The notes: generated by a model from the sequence alone, not told the origin. Counted from the first letter of the stretch, positions 34,141-43,005 are shown. The stretch: DNA of 64,000 bases from Actinoplanes italicus (GCF_003001815.1 NZ_PVMZ01000006.1:248001-312000); one strand, 5' to 3'. Translations and numbers: made by a program.

Positions 34141-35214
34141 TCAGGCGGCGTGCTGATAGGCCGGATAGGTCAGGTATCCCGAGTCGCCACCCTGATAGAA
34201 GGTCTGTTCCTCGACCGGCGCCAGCGGCAACCCGATCCGTAGCCGCTCGACCAGGTCCGGGTTGGCCAGGAACGCCCGTCCGAAACTGATCAGGTCGGCA
34301 CCCAGACCGAGCCAGTGCTCGGCCTCCGCCCGCCCGGTCTGCTTCGGCCCCATCGGCATGACCGGGTTCATGATCAGTACCCCCGGCCAGTCCCGCCGCA
34401 GCCCAAGCAGCACGTCCTCCGCCACGGTCGCCTCCAGGTGCACGTAGGCGATCTCCAGCCGGGCCAGTTCCCGCAGCAGCGCCGCGTACATCTCCGGGAC
34501 GTCCGACTCGGCCACACCCCAGAAGACACCGCCGGGCGACAGCCGGATCCCGGTCCGCGCAGCGCCGATCGCGTCCACCGTCGCGGAGACGGCCTCGACC
34601 GCGAACCGGATCCGGTTCGCCACCGATCCGCCGTACCTGTCGTCGCGCAGATTCGCGTTCGACGACAGGAACTGTGAGATCAGGTACCCGTTGGCGCCGT
34701 GCAGCTCCACCCCGTCGAACCCGGCCTCGACCGCCCGCCGCGCCGCCGCGCCGTAGGCGGCCGCATGCTCCGGAACCTCGGCGGTCTCCAGAGCCCGGGG
34801 CACCGGCGCCGGCTGCGGACCGCTGGGGGTGAAGACGTCACCGGTCGCGGCCACCGCCGACGGACCGACCGGCCGCAACCCGGTGGTCTCCGGATGCGAC
34901 ACCCTGCCACCGTGCATGAGCTGGGCGAAGATCCGCCCGCCGCTGGTGTGCACCGCGTCGGTCACCGGACGCCAGGACTCCACCTGCGCCGCGGTGTGCA
35001 GGCCGGGGGTGCCCGGATTGGACTGTCCGACGAGACTCGGCTGCACGCCCTCGGACACGATCAGGCCCGCGGTCGCCCGCTGCGCGTAGTAGGCGGCCAT
35101 CGAGCGCGTGGCAAGACCACCGGCGGCCGCGCGGACCCGGGTCATCGGCGCCATCACGATCCGGTTGGGCAGGGACAGACCGCCGAGCGGGAACCCGCTG
35201 AAGAGATTCGTCAT
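34141..35214 (-). CDS. Old Yellow Enzyme family alkene reductase
   Basis: A 357-residue FMN-dependent NAD(P)H oxidoreductase (TIM barrel) that reduces activated alkenes, quinones or nitro compounds by family analogy. Blocks: LPNRIVMAPMTRVRA, GGRIFAQLMHGGRVSHPE, the substrate-binding GFDGVELHGANGYLISQFLS with NLRDDRYGGSVANR, and GADLISFGRAFLANPDLVER. Divergent from a small MerR gene with a palindrome between them, so it is probably that regulator's target. Confidence 0.92.
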   Translation of the reverse strand: MTNLFSGFPLGGLSLPNRIVMAPMTRVRAAAGGLATRSMAAYYAQRATAGLIVSEGVQPSLVGQSNPGTPGLHTAAQVESWRPVTDAVHTSGGRIFAQLMHGGRVSHPETTGLRPVGPSAVAATGDVFTPSGPQPAPVPRALETAEVPEHAAAYGAAARRAVEAGFDGVELHGANGYLISQFLSSNANLRDDRYGGSVANRIRFAVEAVSATVDAIGAARTGIRLSPGGVFWGVAESDVPEMYAALLRELARLEIAYVHLEATVAEDVLLGLRRDWPGVLIMNPVMPMGPKQTGRAEAEHWLGLGADLISFGRAFLANPDLVERLRIGLPLAPVEEQTFYQGGDSGYLTYPAYQHAA

Positions 35215-35230
35215 GCGGCTACGCTAGAAG

Positions 35231-35246
35231 CTGACATTGACGTCAG
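35231..35246. promoter_or_regulatory. Palindromic operator between OYE and MerR genes
   Basis: ctgacattgacgtcag carries exact ctgac/gtcag arms. It lies 16 bases from the OYE start and 25 from the MerR start; MerR-family proteins bind such palindromes within their promoters. The specific protein-site match is inferred. Confidence 0.5.
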
Positions 35247-35271
35247 AGGCAAGGTTAGGGAGGCCACAGAG

Positions 35272-35667
35272 ATGCGCATCGGCGATTTGGCCGCACGGGC
35301 GGGCGTCAGCGTCCGCTCGGTCCGCTATTACGAGGAGCAGGGCCTGCTGACCAGTGTCCGCAGCCCGCGCGGCCAGCGGCTCTACGGTGACGCCGAGGTC
35401 GAACGGGTCCGGTTCGTCCAGCGCCTCTATGCGGCCGGGCTCTCCAGCCGCACCATCGCCGAACTGCTGCCCTGCGTCGACTCCCCGAGCCGGGAGAACT
35501 CCGACGCCGCCATGGAGCGCATGCTGCAGGAACGCGCCCGGCTCTCCCAGCACATCGACGACCTGATCCAGACCCGGGACACCCTGGACCGCCTGATGGC
35601 GGTCGCAGCCGAGCACCACGCCCTTCAGGCCGCCGGCACCAGCAGCGCCACGCACTCCACGTGCTGA
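35272..35667 (+). CDS. Small MerR family regulator
   Basis: A 131-residue regulator: winged helix MRIGDLAARAGVSVRSVRYY with EEQGLLTSVRSPRGQRLYGD, then RFVQRLYAAGLSSRTIAELL and a long C-terminal dimerisation coil (about 90-125). No effector domain and few cysteines, so it is not an obvious metal or redox sensor; CVDSPS may be one contact. The ATG at 35272 is the conserved MRIGDLA start. It probably controls the divergent OYE gene. Its last 43 bases overlap the convergent RNA methyltransferase gene. Confidence 0.88.
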   Translation: MRIGDLAARAGVSVRSVRYYEEQGLLTSVRSPRGQRLYGDAEVERVRFVQRLYAAGLSSRTIAELLPCVDSPSRENSDAAMERMLQERARLSQHIDDLIQTRDTLDRLMAVAAEHHALQAAGTSSATHSTC

Positions 35668-36962
35668 GTCATCGGGAAGCAGTCGAAGGCCCGTAGCCGC
35701 TCGACGCGCCAGCCCTCCGACCGGAACGTCTTCAGGTCACGGGCCAGGGCCGCCGGGTCACACGCCACGTAGGCGATCGCCCGGGGCCGGGCCGCCGCCA
35801 GAGCCTTGACCACCCGGGCACCGGCGCCGGCGCGGGGCGGGTCGAGCACCACCAGGTCGACCGGCGCCGTGATCCGCCGCCGGGCCAGCGCGACCTCGAC
35901 CCGTGCCTCGACCACGTCGGCCCGTGGCAGACCGGCGAGGTTGGTACGTGCCGCGGCCACCCCGGTCGACGAGGACTCCACGACGGTCACCCGGGCTCCG
36001 GTACGTTCCCCGACCGCGGCCGCGAACAGCCCGGCGCCACCGTAGAGGTCCCAGGCGGTCTCGCCCTCGACCGGGCGCAACATGTCCAGGACCGCGGCGA
36101 CCAGGGTGTCCGGCGCCGCCGGATGGACCTGCCAGAACCCCTGCGGCGGGAGTCGCCACGCGTGTCCGGCGGCCAGCTCGATCACCTCGGGCGGTCCGGA
36201 GAGGCGCACCATGGGGCCGCTCTCCGGCGCCTCGGTGAGGTCGTCGCCGGAGGCCGGGCCGGACGAGCCCGACGGACGCCCCAGCACGACGACGTCGCCG
36301 CCGGTGGAGGCGACCGCTTGAAGGGCGTCGATGTTGGGCCAGTCGTTGGCCAGCACGTCCAGGTCCTGGATCGAGCGGTGGGCGATCCGGCAGCGGTCGA
36401 TCGGCACGACCTGGTGCGACCGGTGCTGCAGCAGACCGGGCCGTCCGGCGGCGTCGATCGCGTACCGGATCCGGCTGCGCCATCCGAGCAACCGGGCCGC
36501 TTCGTCACGGTCGTCCGCGGGCAGGCCGGGGCCGTCGGGCGGCGGCGGGAGTGCTTCCACCCGTACGAAGATCTGCTCCTGATCCTCTCGAGTCAGGCCG
36601 GCCAGGCGGGTGAGCTGTTCCCGGACCACCTCGGTCTTCCACCGCAGCTGTGCATCCCCGGAGGCGTGCTGGAGATCGCAGCCGCCGCAGGCGCCGGGAC
36701 GGGCGTGGGGACACGGCGGGGTGACCCGGTCCGGACTGTGCTCGTGGATCTCCACGGCATCGCCCCGCAGATAGCCCCGGTGCAGTTCGGTGATCTCGAC
36801 GGTGACCCGCTCGCCAGGCAGCGCGTGCCGGACGAAGACGACCCGCCCGTGCGGACCGCCGATCCGGGCGACGCAGTGCCCGCCGTGCGCGGGTGCGCCG
36901 ACGACGACCTCGACCCGGTCGCCCTCTATCAATTCCTCGGTGAGCTCGGCAGGGGCCGTCAT
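35625..36962 (-). CDS. TRAM-domain RNA 5-methyluridine methyltransferase
   Basis: A 445-residue SAM-dependent RNA methyltransferase of the TrmA/RlmD class. N-terminal TRAM domain (RVEVVVGAPAHGGHCVARIG, VFVRHALPGERVTVEITELH), a cysteine cluster (CPHARPGACGGCDLQHAS) as in [4Fe-4S] members, the SAM loop TAWDLYGGAGLFAAAVGERT, DPPRAGAG and the catalytic Cys in AYVACDPAALARDLKTF. It probably makes m5U in rRNA or tRNA. Neighbour of the APC permease, with which it overlaps by four bases, as in M. tuberculosis Rv2689c-Rv2690c. Confidence 0.9.
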   Translation of the reverse strand: MTAPAELTEELIEGDRVEVVVGAPAHGGHCVARIGGPHGRVVFVRHALPGERVTVEITELHRGYLRGDAVEIHEHSPDRVTPPCPHARPGACGGCDLQHASGDAQLRWKTEVVREQLTRLAGLTREDQEQIFVRVEALPPPPDGPGLPADDRDEAARLLGWRSRIRYAIDAAGRPGLLQHRSHQVVPIDRCRIAHRSIQDLDVLANDWPNIDALQAVASTGGDVVVLGRPSGSSGPASGDDLTEAPESGPMVRLSGPPEVIELAAGHAWRLPPQGFWQVHPAAPDTLVAAVLDMLRPVEGETAWDLYGGAGLFAAAVGERTGARVTVVESSSTGVAAARTNLAGLPRADVVEARVEVALARRRITAPVDLVVLDPPRAGAGARVVKALAAARPRAIAYVACDPAALARDLKTFRSEGWRVERLRAFDCFPMTQHVECVALLVPAA

Positions 36963-38980
36963 GGCTGGTCTCCGTCATCCTGGCCGGGCTGGTTACGCGG
37001 TCCGCGGGCGGGTGCTCGGCTCAGCACCCGGTCGAGGCGTTCGAGATCGCGGTCCTGGCTGGACCGCAGCTGCCAGGGCACACTGACGACCATCACGCCG
37101 TTCTCGAAGAGCAGGCGGCCCTTGATCCGCAGAGCACTCTGGTTGTGCAGCAGATTCTCCCACCATCGGCCGACCACGTACTCCGGGACGAAGACCGTGA
37201 CCACGTCGCGCGGTGAGGCTCGGCGGGTGTTCTTCACGAAGTCCAGGATCGGGCGGGTGATTTCGCGGTACGGCGAGTCGACCACCGTGAGCGGCACCGG
37301 TAGCTGCCGCCGCTCCCACTCGGCCTGGATGGACCGGGTGTCGTTGTCGTCGACGTTCACGGTGACCGCGGTGAGGGTGTCCGGCCGGGTCGCCTGCGCG
37401 TAGGCGATCGCCCGCAGTGTCGGCTGGTGCACCTTGCTGACCAGCACGATCGCGTGATTGCGGGACGGCAGGACGGGCCGCTCGTCGGTGGGCTTGAGCT
37501 CCTCGGCGACCCGGGTGTAGTGCCGGTGGATGGCCACCATCAGCCCGTAGATGACGATCATGGCGGCGATCGCGATCCACGCGCCGAGCAGGAACTTGGT
37601 GATCAGCACGACGATCAGCACGGCGCCGGTGAGGATCATGCCGAACGTGTTGATCGCCCGGGACCGGATCATCTGCCGCCGCCGGACCGGGTCACGCTGG
37701 GTGCGCAGCAGCCGGTTCCAGTGCAGGATCATCCCGAGCTGGGAGAGCGTGAACGACACGAACACGCCCACGATGTAGAGCTGGATCAGCCGGGTGACCT
37801 CGGCCTCGAAGGCCACGATCAGCACCATGGCGGCGACCGCCAGGAACAGGATGCCGTTGCTGAAGGCCAGCCGGTCACCGCGGGTGTGCAGCTGGCGTGG
37901 CAGGTATCGATCCTGGGCCAGGATCGAGCCGAGCACCGGGAAGCCGTTGAAGGCGGTGTTCGCGGCCAGGAACAGGATCAGCGCGGTCACCGCGCCGACC
38001 ACGTAGAGCAGGAACGACCCGCTACCGAAGACCGTCTCGGCCAGCTGCGTGGTGACCGTCTTCTGGACGTAACCCTCGGACGCCGCGTTCGGGACGATCT
38101 GCAGCGTCGGGTTCTCGACGAACTTCAGGTGCGTGGCCTGGGCCAGCAGGATGATGCCGTACAGCATCACGATCGAGAGGCCACCCAGCAGCATCAGCGT
38201 GATCGCCGCGTTCCGGCTCTTCGGCTTCTTGAACGCGGGCACGCCGTTGGAGATCGCCTCGACACCGGTCAGCGCCGCACACCCGGACGAGAACGTCCGC
38301 AACAGCAGGAACGCGAACCCGGCCTGGGTGAACTCGTCCTCGGCGATGATTGTCAGGCCGGCGCTGGGCGCCCGCAGGTCGTCACCGAGCACGAGCACCC
38401 GGAACAGCCCGGTGAGGATCATCCCGACGATCACGACGATGAAGAGATACGTGGGTACGGCGAAAGCCGCGCCCGACTCCCGCAGGCCGCGCAGGTTGAG
38501 CGCGCTGAGCAGAACGATCGCGATGATGGCGATGATGACCTTGTGGGTGGCCACCCAGGGTATGACCGAGCCCAGGTTGCTCACCCCGGACGAGATCGAC
38601 ACGGCCACCGTGAGGATGTAGTCGACCAGCAGGGCGCTGGCCACACCGAGCCCGGCCTTCGACCCGAGGTTGACCGTGGCCACCTCGTAGTCGCCGCCGC
38701 CGGACGGATAGGCGTGCACGTTCTGCCGATAGCTGGCCACCACCGTCACCATGACCACCGCGACCGCGAGCGTCACCCAGGGCGAGTACAGGTAGGCGCC
38801 GGCGCCGGCGATCGAGAGGGTCAGCAGGATCTCGTCGGGCGCGTACGCCACGCTGGACAGCGCGTCGCTCGCGAAGACCGGCAGGGCGATCCGCTTCGGC
38901 AGCAGCGTGTGTTGCAGCTTGTCGGAACGGAACGGTCTGCCGAGCAGCAGCCGTTTGGCGAGAGAGGTGGTACTTGCCAC
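36959..38980 (-). CDS. APC-superfamily permease, KUP/KimA-like potassium transporter candidate
   Basis: A 673-residue membrane protein with about 12 helices (residues 40-455) and a cytosolic C-terminal part of about 190 residues (AIVLVSKVHQPTLRAIAYAQ, AVTVNVDDNDTRSIQ, FVPEYVVGRWWENLLHNQSA). The first transport helix block LPVFASDALSSVAYAPDEIL and this tail resemble the KimA (YdaO) branch of the APC superfamily, high-affinity K+/H+ symporters. Two TrkA-type regulatory proteins are encoded divergently next door, which supports a potassium role, though an amino-acid substrate is not excluded. Start GTG at 38980 (MASTTSLAKR), weak ribosome site. Confidence 0.85.
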   Translation of the reverse strand: MASTTSLAKRLLLGRPFRSDKLQHTLLPKRIALPVFASDALSSVAYAPDEILLTLSIAGAGAYLYSPWVTLAVAVVMVTVVASYRQNVHAYPSGGGDYEVATVNLGSKAGLGVASALLVDYILTVAVSISSGVSNLGSVIPWVATHKVIIAIIAIVLLSALNLRGLRESGAAFAVPTYLFIVVIVGMILTGLFRVLVLGDDLRAPSAGLTIIAEDEFTQAGFAFLLLRTFSSGCAALTGVEAISNGVPAFKKPKSRNAAITLMLLGGLSIVMLYGIILLAQATHLKFVENPTLQIVPNAASEGYVQKTVTTQLAETVFGSGSFLLYVVGAVTALILFLAANTAFNGFPVLGSILAQDRYLPRQLHTRGDRLAFSNGILFLAVAAMVLIVAFEAEVTRLIQLYIVGVFVSFTLSQLGMILHWNRLLRTQRDPVRRRQMIRSRAINTFGMILTGAVLIVVLITKFLLGAWIAIAAMIVIYGLMVAIHRHYTRVAEELKPTDERPVLPSRNHAIVLVSKVHQPTLRAIAYAQATRPDTLTAVTVNVDDNDTRSIQAEWERRQLPVPLTVVDSPYREITRPILDFVKNTRRASPRDVVTVFVPEYVVGRWWENLLHNQSALRIKGRLLFENGVMVVSVPWQLRSSQDRDLERLDRVLSRAPARGPRNQPGQDDGDQP

Positions 38981-39062
38981 GAGTGCCAAGCGTACGGGCG
39001 CACCGCCGGCCGCGTGCCCCGCCCCGGACACCGTCCGCGCGCACGGCATGGGAGGCTCACGG

Positions 39063-39143
39063 TGAGGTTTGTTCAGGACGGTGGAGACCGGATCGCCAAG
39101 GTCCAGCTAGGCATAAGTCTAGGTGGGTCCTGAGCAAACCTCA
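39063..39143. promoter_or_regulatory. 81-bp inverted-repeat element in the permease-trkA intergenic region
   Basis: tgaggtttgttcaggac (39063-39079) and gtcctgagcaaacctca (39127-39143) are complementary over all 17 bases except one position, which is a G-U pair in RNA. They enclose 47 bases including ctaggcataagtctagg. It lies between divergent permease (starts 38980) and trkA (39176). It may be two operator half-sites or a leader hairpin. It does not match the c-di-AMP (ydaO) riboswitch core as far as I can tell. Confidence 0.6.
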
Positions 39144-39175
39144 GTGGTCGGTACAGACTCGGGAGGGCACGAACC

Positions 39176-39841
39176 GTGCACGTGGTCATCATGGGGTGCG
39201 GCCGGCTCGGTTCGACGCTGGCGCAGAAGCTCGACGCGCAGGGACATCAGGTCGTGGTGATCGACCGGGACGCCGACGCGTTCCGGCGGCTCGGTGACAA
39301 CTTCGGCGGCATCACGGTGAACGGCATCGGCTTCGACCGGGACGTGCTGCGGGCTGCCGGGGTCGAGCGGGCCGACGCCTTCGCCGCGGTCTCCAGCGGC
39401 GACAACTCCAACATCATCTCGGCCCGGCTGGCCCGCGAGACGTTCGGCGTCTCCCGCGTGGTGGCCCGGATCTACGACTCGCGGCGCGCGCAGGTCTACG
39501 AGCGGCTGGGCATCCCGACGATCGCCACGATCCGATGGGCCGCCGACCGGATGTACCGGTTCCTGGTGCCCGAGGACCGCGTAGAGGTGTTCCGCGACCC
39601 GACGAGCGTGGTCAGCATCGTGGAGACGCCCCTGCACCGTGACTGGATCGGGCAGACCGTCAAGTCGCTGGAGGACAGGACCGGCGCCCGCGTCGCCTAC
39701 CTGGCCCGGTTCGGCATGGGCACCCTGGCCCAGCCGTCGACCGTGCTGCAGGACGGCGACCAGGTCTACATGCTGGTCACCGACGAGACCGTGGAACAGG
39801 TGCTGGACGTCGCCCAGGGCGCTGACAAGGAAGGGAACTGA
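39176..39841 (+). CDS. trkA: TrkA-type K+ regulatory protein (CeoB-like)
   Basis: A 221-residue RCK protein. N-terminal NAD-binding Rossmann fold (VVIMGCGRLGSTLAQKLDAQ then GHQVVVIDRD) and a C-terminal RCK_C domain (about 135-215; VVSIVETPLHRDWIGQTVKS, TVLQDGDQVYMLVTDETVEQ). It gates potassium transport by nucleotide binding. The GTG has ggaggg eight bases upstream. It is followed two bases later by a second trkA; both match M. tuberculosis ceoB-ceoC. Confidence 0.92.
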   Translation: MHVVIMGCGRLGSTLAQKLDAQGHQVVVIDRDADAFRRLGDNFGGITVNGIGFDRDVLRAAGVERADAFAAVSSGDNSNIISARLARETFGVSRVVARIYDSRRAQVYERLGIPTIATIRWAADRMYRFLVPEDRVEVFRDPTSVVSIVETPLHRDWIGQTVKSLEDRTGARVAYLARFGMGTLAQPSTVLQDGDQVYMLVTDETVEQVLDVAQGADKEGN

Positions 39842-39843
39842 CC

Positions 39844-40524
39844 GTGCGCATCGCCATCGCCGGGGCCGGCAACGTGGGCCGGTCGATCGCAAGTGAGCTG
39901 ATCGGCAACGGGCACGAGGTCATGCTGATCGAACGCCACCCGCGTCAGCTCTGCCCCGAGCGGGTGCCCGAGGCCCGCTGGGTGCTCGCCGACGCCTGCG
40001 AGCTGAGCAGCCTCGAGGAGGCCGACCTGGCCGGCTGCGACGTGGTGGTCGCGGCCACCGGCGACGACAAGGCCAATCTGGTGGTGTCGCTGCTGGCCAA
40101 GACCGAGTTCGCGGTCCCCCGCGTGGTGGCCCGGGTGAACCGCGCCGAGAACGAGTGGCTCTTCACCGAGCAGTGGGGTGTCGACGTCGCGGTGAGCAAG
40201 CCCCGCCTGATGGCCGCCCTGGTCGAGGAGGCGGTGACGGTCGGCGACCTGGTCCGGCTGATGACCTTCCGGCAGGGCGAGGCGAACCTGGTCGAGATCA
40301 CCCTGCCGAAGAACGCGCCCTACGAGGGCAAGCCGGTCCGCTCGGTGCCGATGCCGCGCGACTCCGCCCTGGTCGCGATCCTGCGCGGCAAACGGGTCCT
40401 GGTGCCCACGCCGGACGACCCGCTGGAGTCCGGCGACGAGCTGATCTTCGTGTGCACCGCCGAGGTCGAGGAGCAGGTCCGGGCCGTGGTGCTAGGCGAC
40501 AGCGGTCTCCCGCCGCTGGGCTGA
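39844..40524 (+). CDS. trkA: TrkA-type K+ regulatory protein (CeoC-like)
   Basis: A 226-residue RCK protein: MRIAIAGAGNVGRSIASELI, then GNGHEVMLIERHPRQLCPER, DACELSSLEEADLAGCDVVV, and a C-terminal RCK_C (NLVEITLPKNAPYEGKPVRS, PDDPLESGDELIFVCTAEVE). It likely forms heteromers with the preceding TrkA and serves the divergent KimA-like permease or a Trk channel elsewhere. Start GTG two bases after the upstream stop. The 3' end overlaps the DUF3159 gene by 33 bases, convergent. Confidence 0.92.
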   Translation: MRIAIAGAGNVGRSIASELIGNGHEVMLIERHPRQLCPERVPEARWVLADACELSSLEEADLAGCDVVVAATGDDKANLVVSLLAKTEFAVPRVVARVNRAENEWLFTEQWGVDVAVSKPRLMAALVEEAVTVGDLVRLMTFRQGEANLVEITLPKNAPYEGKPVRSVPMPRDSALVAILRGKRVLVPTPDDPLESGDELIFVCTAEVEEQVRAVVLGDSGLPPLG

Positions 40525-41304
40525 CGTCACCCGGTGGATGGCCCACACCGTGTAGGCGAAGGTGGCGGCGTAGATGGGCCAGCTGACCAGGATCCGCACG
40601 ATGCCGATCGCGTTGGCCTCGCCCATCAGATAGAGCACGAACTGGATGCCGGCGCGCACCGAGAGGGAGACCGCCCACAGCACGGTCAGCCACTGGAAGG
40701 TGCGGAACAGCCGGCTGTTGGCGAACCAGTCCTGCTTGCCCTTGTTCGCCATGATGCCCCAGGCGTACCCGATGAGCGGCTTGCGGAACGCCACCGAGAC
40801 CAGCAGCACCGCGGCCTGGCCGAAGGTGAGCAGGATGCCGGGAAGATAGAAATTCTTGGCATCGCCGGTACGCCACGCGAGCCAGGCGCCGAGCGCGATG
40901 CCGAAGAGCCCGTTCACCGCATGCCGGACCGGCTGCCGCCGGGCCAGCCGGACACCGCCGATGGCCAGCGCCGAGCCGACCGAGCCGATGATCGCCCAGA
41001 GCAGCGCCTCTCGCTTCTCGAGGCCCAGGGCCTCGAGGCTGAGCAGCACGTTGAGGAGCACGAAGGCGAGGACGGGGACGCTCGACTCGATCAGACCGCG
41101 CACACCGCCGAGCTGTTCGGCGATCTGCTCGCTCATCGACGGGAGCTCGTCCTCGTCGTCGGGCCGGCTCTTGGTGACCGGGTGCAGATCCTGCTCCGCG
41201 ATGATCTCCGCGGCGATCTTCTCCTCGGCCTCCCCGACGAGCTCACCGAGCCGCTCCTCGACCGACTCGTGCGCGACGTGACGCGGCTCGCTTCCGGACG
41301 TCAC
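40492..41304 (-). CDS. DUF3159 family membrane protein
   Basis: A 270-residue actinobacterial membrane protein of DUF3159: an acidic cytosolic N-terminus (about 1-75: SVEERLGELVGEAEEKIAAE) and five or six membrane helices (about 80-265), with GLFGIALGAWLAWRTGDAKN and KGKQDWFANSRLFRTFQW between helices. Function unknown; always near ceoC and the OB-fold protein. The start overlaps the OB-fold stop by four bases. Confidence 0.88.
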   Translation of the reverse strand: MTSGSEPRHVAHESVEERLGELVGEAEEKIAAEIIAEQDLHPVTKSRPDDEDELPSMSEQIAEQLGGVRGLIESSVPVLAFVLLNVLLSLEALGLEKREALLWAIIGSVGSALAIGGVRLARRQPVRHAVNGLFGIALGAWLAWRTGDAKNFYLPGILLTFGQAAVLLVSVAFRKPLIGYAWGIMANKGKQDWFANSRLFRTFQWLTVLWAVSLSVRAGIQFVLYLMGEANAIGIVRILVSWPIYAATFAYTVWAIHRVTSAQRRETAVA

Positions 41305-41678
41305 CGGGGCGCCTCCAGCTCGTAGTAGGGGTTGTAGATCACCTTGCGATCGTCACGGACCGCGATCCGGCCTCGCGCGGTGAGCTGACGCCCCGGTTCG
41401 ATGCCGGCGATGGACCGACGTCCCAGGAAGACCAGCGTGACCACGTCACTGCCGTCGTAGAGGTCGGCCTCAAGCGTAGGCAGGTTGGTCCGAGGAGTGT
41501 ACGCCACCGTGCGCAGCCGCCCCGACACCGAAACGACCTGTCCTCGCCTGCAGTCGCCGGCCGGGACGGCGCCGCACTTGGCGCTGTCCCGCTGCAACTC
41601 CTCGGCGTCGAGCTCGGAGTCGGTCGCCGTGAGCCGGTTCAGGAACCGGCGGAATCCGGTGCGCTCTTCAGTCGTCAT
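41301..41678 (-). CDS. OB-fold nucleic-acid-binding protein
   Basis: A 125-residue protein with an OB-fold: residues 35-125 read AVPAGDCRRGQVVSVSGRLR, then LPTLEADLYDGSDVVTLVFL, GRRSIAGIEPGRQLTARGRI and YNPYYELEAP. It probably binds nucleic acid, target unknown. It precedes and overlaps the DUF3159 gene, as in M. tuberculosis Rv2694c-Rv2693c. The N-terminus (FRRFLNRLTATDSELDAEEL) is a charged helix. Confidence 0.85.
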   Translation of the reverse strand: MTTEERTGFRRFLNRLTATDSELDAEELQRDSAKCGAVPAGDCRRGQVVSVSGRLRTVAYTPRTNLPTLEADLYDGSDVVTLVFLGRRSIAGIEPGRQLTARGRIAVRDDRKVIYNPYYELEAPR

Positions 41679-41766
41679 GACTTCGCCGTCACCCTTCGTC
41701 GACGCGACGCAGTGTGCGCGTGTCTCCGGCGACCACGCTACGCCCGAAGCGCCCCGGTGATCTAGC

Positions 41767-42438
41767 TCACCCCGGCTGGTTGCCGTTCGCGGCCTCCTGC
41801 GCGGCCTGGCCCTGCTCGGCCATCTCCCGCGGCAGGCGCATCGGCAGCGGCTCGCGCACCGGACGGGGCTCGTTGTCGCGGACCACCACGAGACCGGACA
41901 GCACGTCGCCGAGCACGCCCTCCCGCGACGGGTCGGCGGCCGCCGCGCCCTGATAGAGCGCCCGGACCATCCAGCGCGGCCCGTCCACGCCGACGAACCG
42001 GACGTCGGCCGGACCGTCCGGGGTGTTCACCCGGGCCAGCAGCTCCACGCCGTACCGGCCGTCGACCTCGCGCGCGCTGACCCCGTCCGCGGCCATCGCC
42101 CCGGCAATCTCGGCCCGCACCTCGCTCCAGATGCCCTCGGTACGCGGCGCGGCGAAGACACCCAGCTGCAGGGCGCTCTCCCCGTCGACCAGGACGACCT
42201 GCTCGACACCGCCGTCCGGGTTGGCCTGCACCCGCACCTCGACGCCCTCGATCGCCGGGATCCGCAGGCTGCCCAGATCGAGCAGCTGCACCCCGTCCGG
42301 TGCCTGCCTGGCGTCCCACGGGCCGAACTCGGGCGCCGGCGGCAACCCGTCGGAGGCGAGGCTGTCGGCGAGCGCCTTGGACGGCGGCGCGTCCGCCGAA
42401 CGGACGTGCTTCGCTTCGCCGCGCTTACGGGAGAACAT
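41767..42438 (-). CDS. DUF3710 family protein
   Basis: A 223-residue soluble actinobacterial protein of DUF3710: FGPWDARQAPDGVQLLDLGS, LRIPAIEGVEVRVQANPDGG, VVLVDGESALQLGVFAAPRT and the long GPRWMVRALYQGAAAADPSR block. The ATG at 42438 is preferred (aaagg nine bases upstream); an in-frame TTG at 42462 would add eight residues. Downstream of dut, in the same direction, as in mycobacteria. Function unknown. Confidence 0.9.
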   Translation of the reverse strand: MFSRKRGEAKHVRSADAPPSKALADSLASDGLPPAPEFGPWDARQAPDGVQLLDLGSLRIPAIEGVEVRVQANPDGGVEQVVLVDGESALQLGVFAAPRTEGIWSEVRAEIAGAMAADGVSAREVDGRYGVELLARVNTPDGPADVRFVGVDGPRWMVRALYQGAAAADPSREGVLGDVLSGLVVVRDNEPRPVREPLPMRLPREMAEQGQAAQEAANGNQPG

Positions 42439-42464
42439 CTCTGTCAGCCTTTCGTTCTTCAAGC

Positions 42465-42917
42465 TCAGAGGGCCTGGTGGCCGCCGGTGGAACCGTGTCC
42501 GCCCGCACCGCGCGCGCTGTCGTCGAGGGCGTCCACGACGTGGAACGCCGCCCGCTCGACACGCTGGATCACGAGCTGGGCGATCCGGTCGCCCCGGGAG
42601 ATCTTGACGGTGTTCTCCCGATCGTGATTGATCAGGTTCACCAGGATCTCACCGCGGTATCCGGCGTCGACCGTACCGGGCGCGTTGAGGACCGTCACCC
42701 CCAGTCGCGCCGCCAACCCGGAGCGCGGGTGGACCAGGCCCACGAAGCCCTCCGGAAGAGCGATCGCCACCCCGGTACGGATCTTGACGCGGGCGCCGGG
42801 GGCGATCTCCGCCTCCTCCGCGGCGACCAGGTCGGCGCCGGCATCACCCGGATGGGCGTACGCCGGAAGTGGAAGATCCGGGTCGATCCGGAGGACCTGG
42901 ACGATCACATCGGTCAC
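42465..42917 (-). CDS. dut: dUTP diphosphatase
   Basis: A 150-residue trimeric dUTPase splitting dUTP to dUMP and pyrophosphate. All five motifs: HPGDAGADL (1), [20 protein letters not shown] (2), [15 protein letters not shown] (3), [13 protein letters not shown] (4) and [11 protein letters not shown] (5) at the flexible C-terminus. The GTG at 42917 gives [20 protein letters not shown] with aagga ten bases upstream. Its product dUMP feeds ThyA. Divergent from the DUF3093 gene. Confidence 0.96.
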   Translation of the reverse strand: MTDVIVQVLRIDPDLPLPAYAHPGDAGADLVAAEEAEIAPGARVKIRTGVAIALPEGFVGLVHPRSGLAARLGVTVLNAPGTVDAGYRGEILVNLINHDRENTVKISRGDRIAQLVIQRVERAAFHVVDALDDSARGAGGHGSTGGHQAL

Positions 42918-43005
42918 GGCGGGTGTTCCTTCACTGGGGTACGGGCGGCACCTACCCTGCCATCCTGCCGCGCCCCGCAACGGAGGCGCGCCGTACCCTT
43001 CGAGG

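Noticed and set aside
38981..39175. c-di-AMP (ydaO) riboswitch in front of the KimA-like gene
   Set aside because: The expected conserved core of that RNA class was not found; the inverted repeat there is a different structure.
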